Positions 63,293 to 64,000 of a DNA stretch of 64,000 bases are shown here, one piece after another; the stretch's first letter is position 1, and each line of letters starts with the position of its first letter. The stretch is from the NCBI GenBank assembly GCA_017937065.1, contig JAGBEI010000031.1:62001-126000 (forward strand), read 5' to 3'. Below the pieces are notes generated by a model. The model saw only the letters and a list, made by a program, of their open reading frames with translations. It ran no database searches and was not told the DNA's origin. Both the position numbers and the translations under genes were made by a program. This stretch comes from Clostridia bacterium (lineage in GTDB: Bacteria; Bacillota; Clostridia; Oscillospirales; QAKW01).

Positions 63293-63616
63293 TTATTTTT
63301 TGCGTTTTTTCGGTTTCGGAACAAGAAGGTGCGGTTCAAGGCAGTTCATCACCTCATGCGCCAATTCGCGGTCTTCTATATCGAGTATATACCGCTCCTT
63401 TGCGCCGTCATACGGCACTCCGCGCTCGGCGTCCTGCATAAGATGTGCAATGCTGTCATGAACGGGGGCAAAAACGGTATCGTCGCATACAAGCAGAACC
63501 GGCTTGTCATTTATATATACCATATATTCGCCGAACATTTTTCGGTACCGTATTTCACCGCCGCAACCGTGAAGCTGTTCACGCACAAACTCGATATATT
63601 CCTTCGATGTAGCCAT
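63293..63616 (-). CDS. TfoX N-terminal domain protein
   Basis: 107 residues. CGGAGGG before ATG. TfoX-N features: the MFGEYMVYINDKPVLLVCDDTVF segment and YDGAKERYILD; basic tail PKKRKK. Only the N-terminal half of competence regulator TfoX is present, as in many bacteria; function not proven. It lies before an iron-sulfur protein gene on the same strand. Confidence 0.9.
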   Translation of the reverse strand: MATSKEYIEFVREQLHGCGGEIRYRKMFGEYMVYINDKPVLLVCDDTVFAPVHDSIAHLMQDAERGVPYDGAKERYILDIEDRELAHEVMNCLEPHLLVPKPKKRKK

Positions 63617-63642
63617 GTTACAGCCCTCCGACTGCCGTAGTC

Positions 63643-64000
63643 TTATTTATCATTACCGATAAATTTCAATGCCCCTGTCGGACACGCCTCAACGCATGCG
63701 CGGCAGTCTGCACAGCCGCGGATAATCTCATCATCCTGAAACTCAGGACGAATCACCGTCTTAAAGCCGCGGTCTACAAGACCCAAAATGCCTTTGCCTG
63801 CCACCTCGCGGCACTCGCGCACACAGAGATTGCAAAGTATGCACTTGCCCTGGTTACGTTCTATAACCTCAAGCCTTTGTTCCACAAAGCTCTCATGCTT
63901 TTGCCCCTCAAAGCGCTTTGCGTCCAGCTCATACATATTTGCATATTTTATAAGCTTGCAGTCATGGTAGTCGTGACATCCGCACTCAAGACAGCGCTTT
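63643..64000 (-). CDS. C-terminal part of an iron-sulfur oxidoreductase (runs off window)
   Basis: The open frame continues to the window edge: RCLECGCHDYHDCKLIKYANMY precedes the internal Met at 63936. Four Cys of the form CxxCxxC and two ferredoxin-type clusters follow (CILCNLCVRECREV and CADCRACVEACPTGA). This resembles the end of FAD-dependent NAD(P)H oxidoreductases with glutamate-synthase-beta-like and 4Fe-4S parts, as in formate dehydrogenase or hydrogenase-associated subunits. The start lies outside the window; the internal Met is not the start. Confidence 0.75.
   Translation of the reverse strand, partial: KRCLECGCHDYHDCKLIKYANMYELDAKRFEGQKHESFVEQRLEVIERNQGKCILCNLCVRECREVAGKGILGLVDRGFKTVIRPEFQDDEIIRGCADCRACVEACPTGALKFIGNDK

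Overview
The window reads as a chromosomal segment of a Gram-positive, Spo0A-encoding Clostridia-type bacterium. I infer an uncultured gut-type Oscillospirales or Christensenellales-like lineage. Support comes from strong AGGAGG ribosome sites, many TTGACA-17-TATAAT promoters, a spo0A gene, an SLH-domain surface protein, AraC, MarR, TetR and Crp regulators, and housekeeping genes in Firmicutes style. I see no rRNA, tRNA, CRISPR array, phage or insertion sequence. Genes are dense, and most gaps hold recognisable promoters or hairpin terminators.

Region 1 (1-15.1 kb) is carbohydrate catabolism. A cytoplasmic GH20 beta-hexosaminidase converges on a five-gene operon of two xylose-isomerase-type TIM barrels, two Gfo/Idh/MocA dehydrogenases and one SDR, with a divergent AraC regulator. 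A second operon (TIM barrel, Gfo/Idh/MocA, TIM barrel) also has a divergent AraC regulator. Between them lie a CotH-family lipoprotein, a DUF3737 beta-helix protein, and a DUF2812 membrane protein paired with a 71-residue Spo0A-C-like protein. The two dehydrogenase/TIM-barrel modules are the best candidate here for a poorly described pathway, possibly glycoside cleavage through a 3-keto intermediate. A 59-residue membrane protein with a long leader follows.

Region 2 (15.4-26.7 kb, minus strand) holds a Gld-like ABC exporter set (ATPase, permease, GldG-like, DUF4340), then minD, a methylglyoxal-synthase homologue with an altered active site, hisS and aspS, then a compact, degenerate ANL-family protein and an unknown membrane protein.

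Region 3 (26.7-38.4 kb) has an AEC carrier divergent from a tightly packed division/cell-shape operon zapA-dut-maf-mreB-mreC-mreD-PBP2. After it come a YoaK-type membrane protein, a HAD phosphatase, a DMT permease, an endo/exonuclease/phosphatase-family protein and a MATE exporter.

Region 4 (38.4-51.2 kb, minus strand) has a MarR-controlled heterodimeric ABC exporter with a consensus promoter and a perfect palindromic operator. A cell-envelope and signalling operon follows: TagO/WecA-like transferase, wecB, phosphodiester glycosidase, and a spo0A whose receiver domain lacks key phosphorylation residues. Then come trpS, an SLH surface protein and prfB without a programmed frameshift.

Region 5 (51.3-64 kb) has a membrane protein with GDPD, a small membrane protein with lepA, and a QueT-like transporter. 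A Crp-family regulator with a nitrate/sulfonate-type ABC uptake operon is divergent from a DMT permease and P-loop kinase. The two promoters share a palindrome, and the DMT transcript may be leaderless. The rest is a lipoprotein preceded by a metzincin gene fragment, a TetR-flanked operon ending in an 11-residue-repeat protein, a TfoX-N protein, and the 3' part of an iron-sulfur oxidoreductase cut by the window edge.
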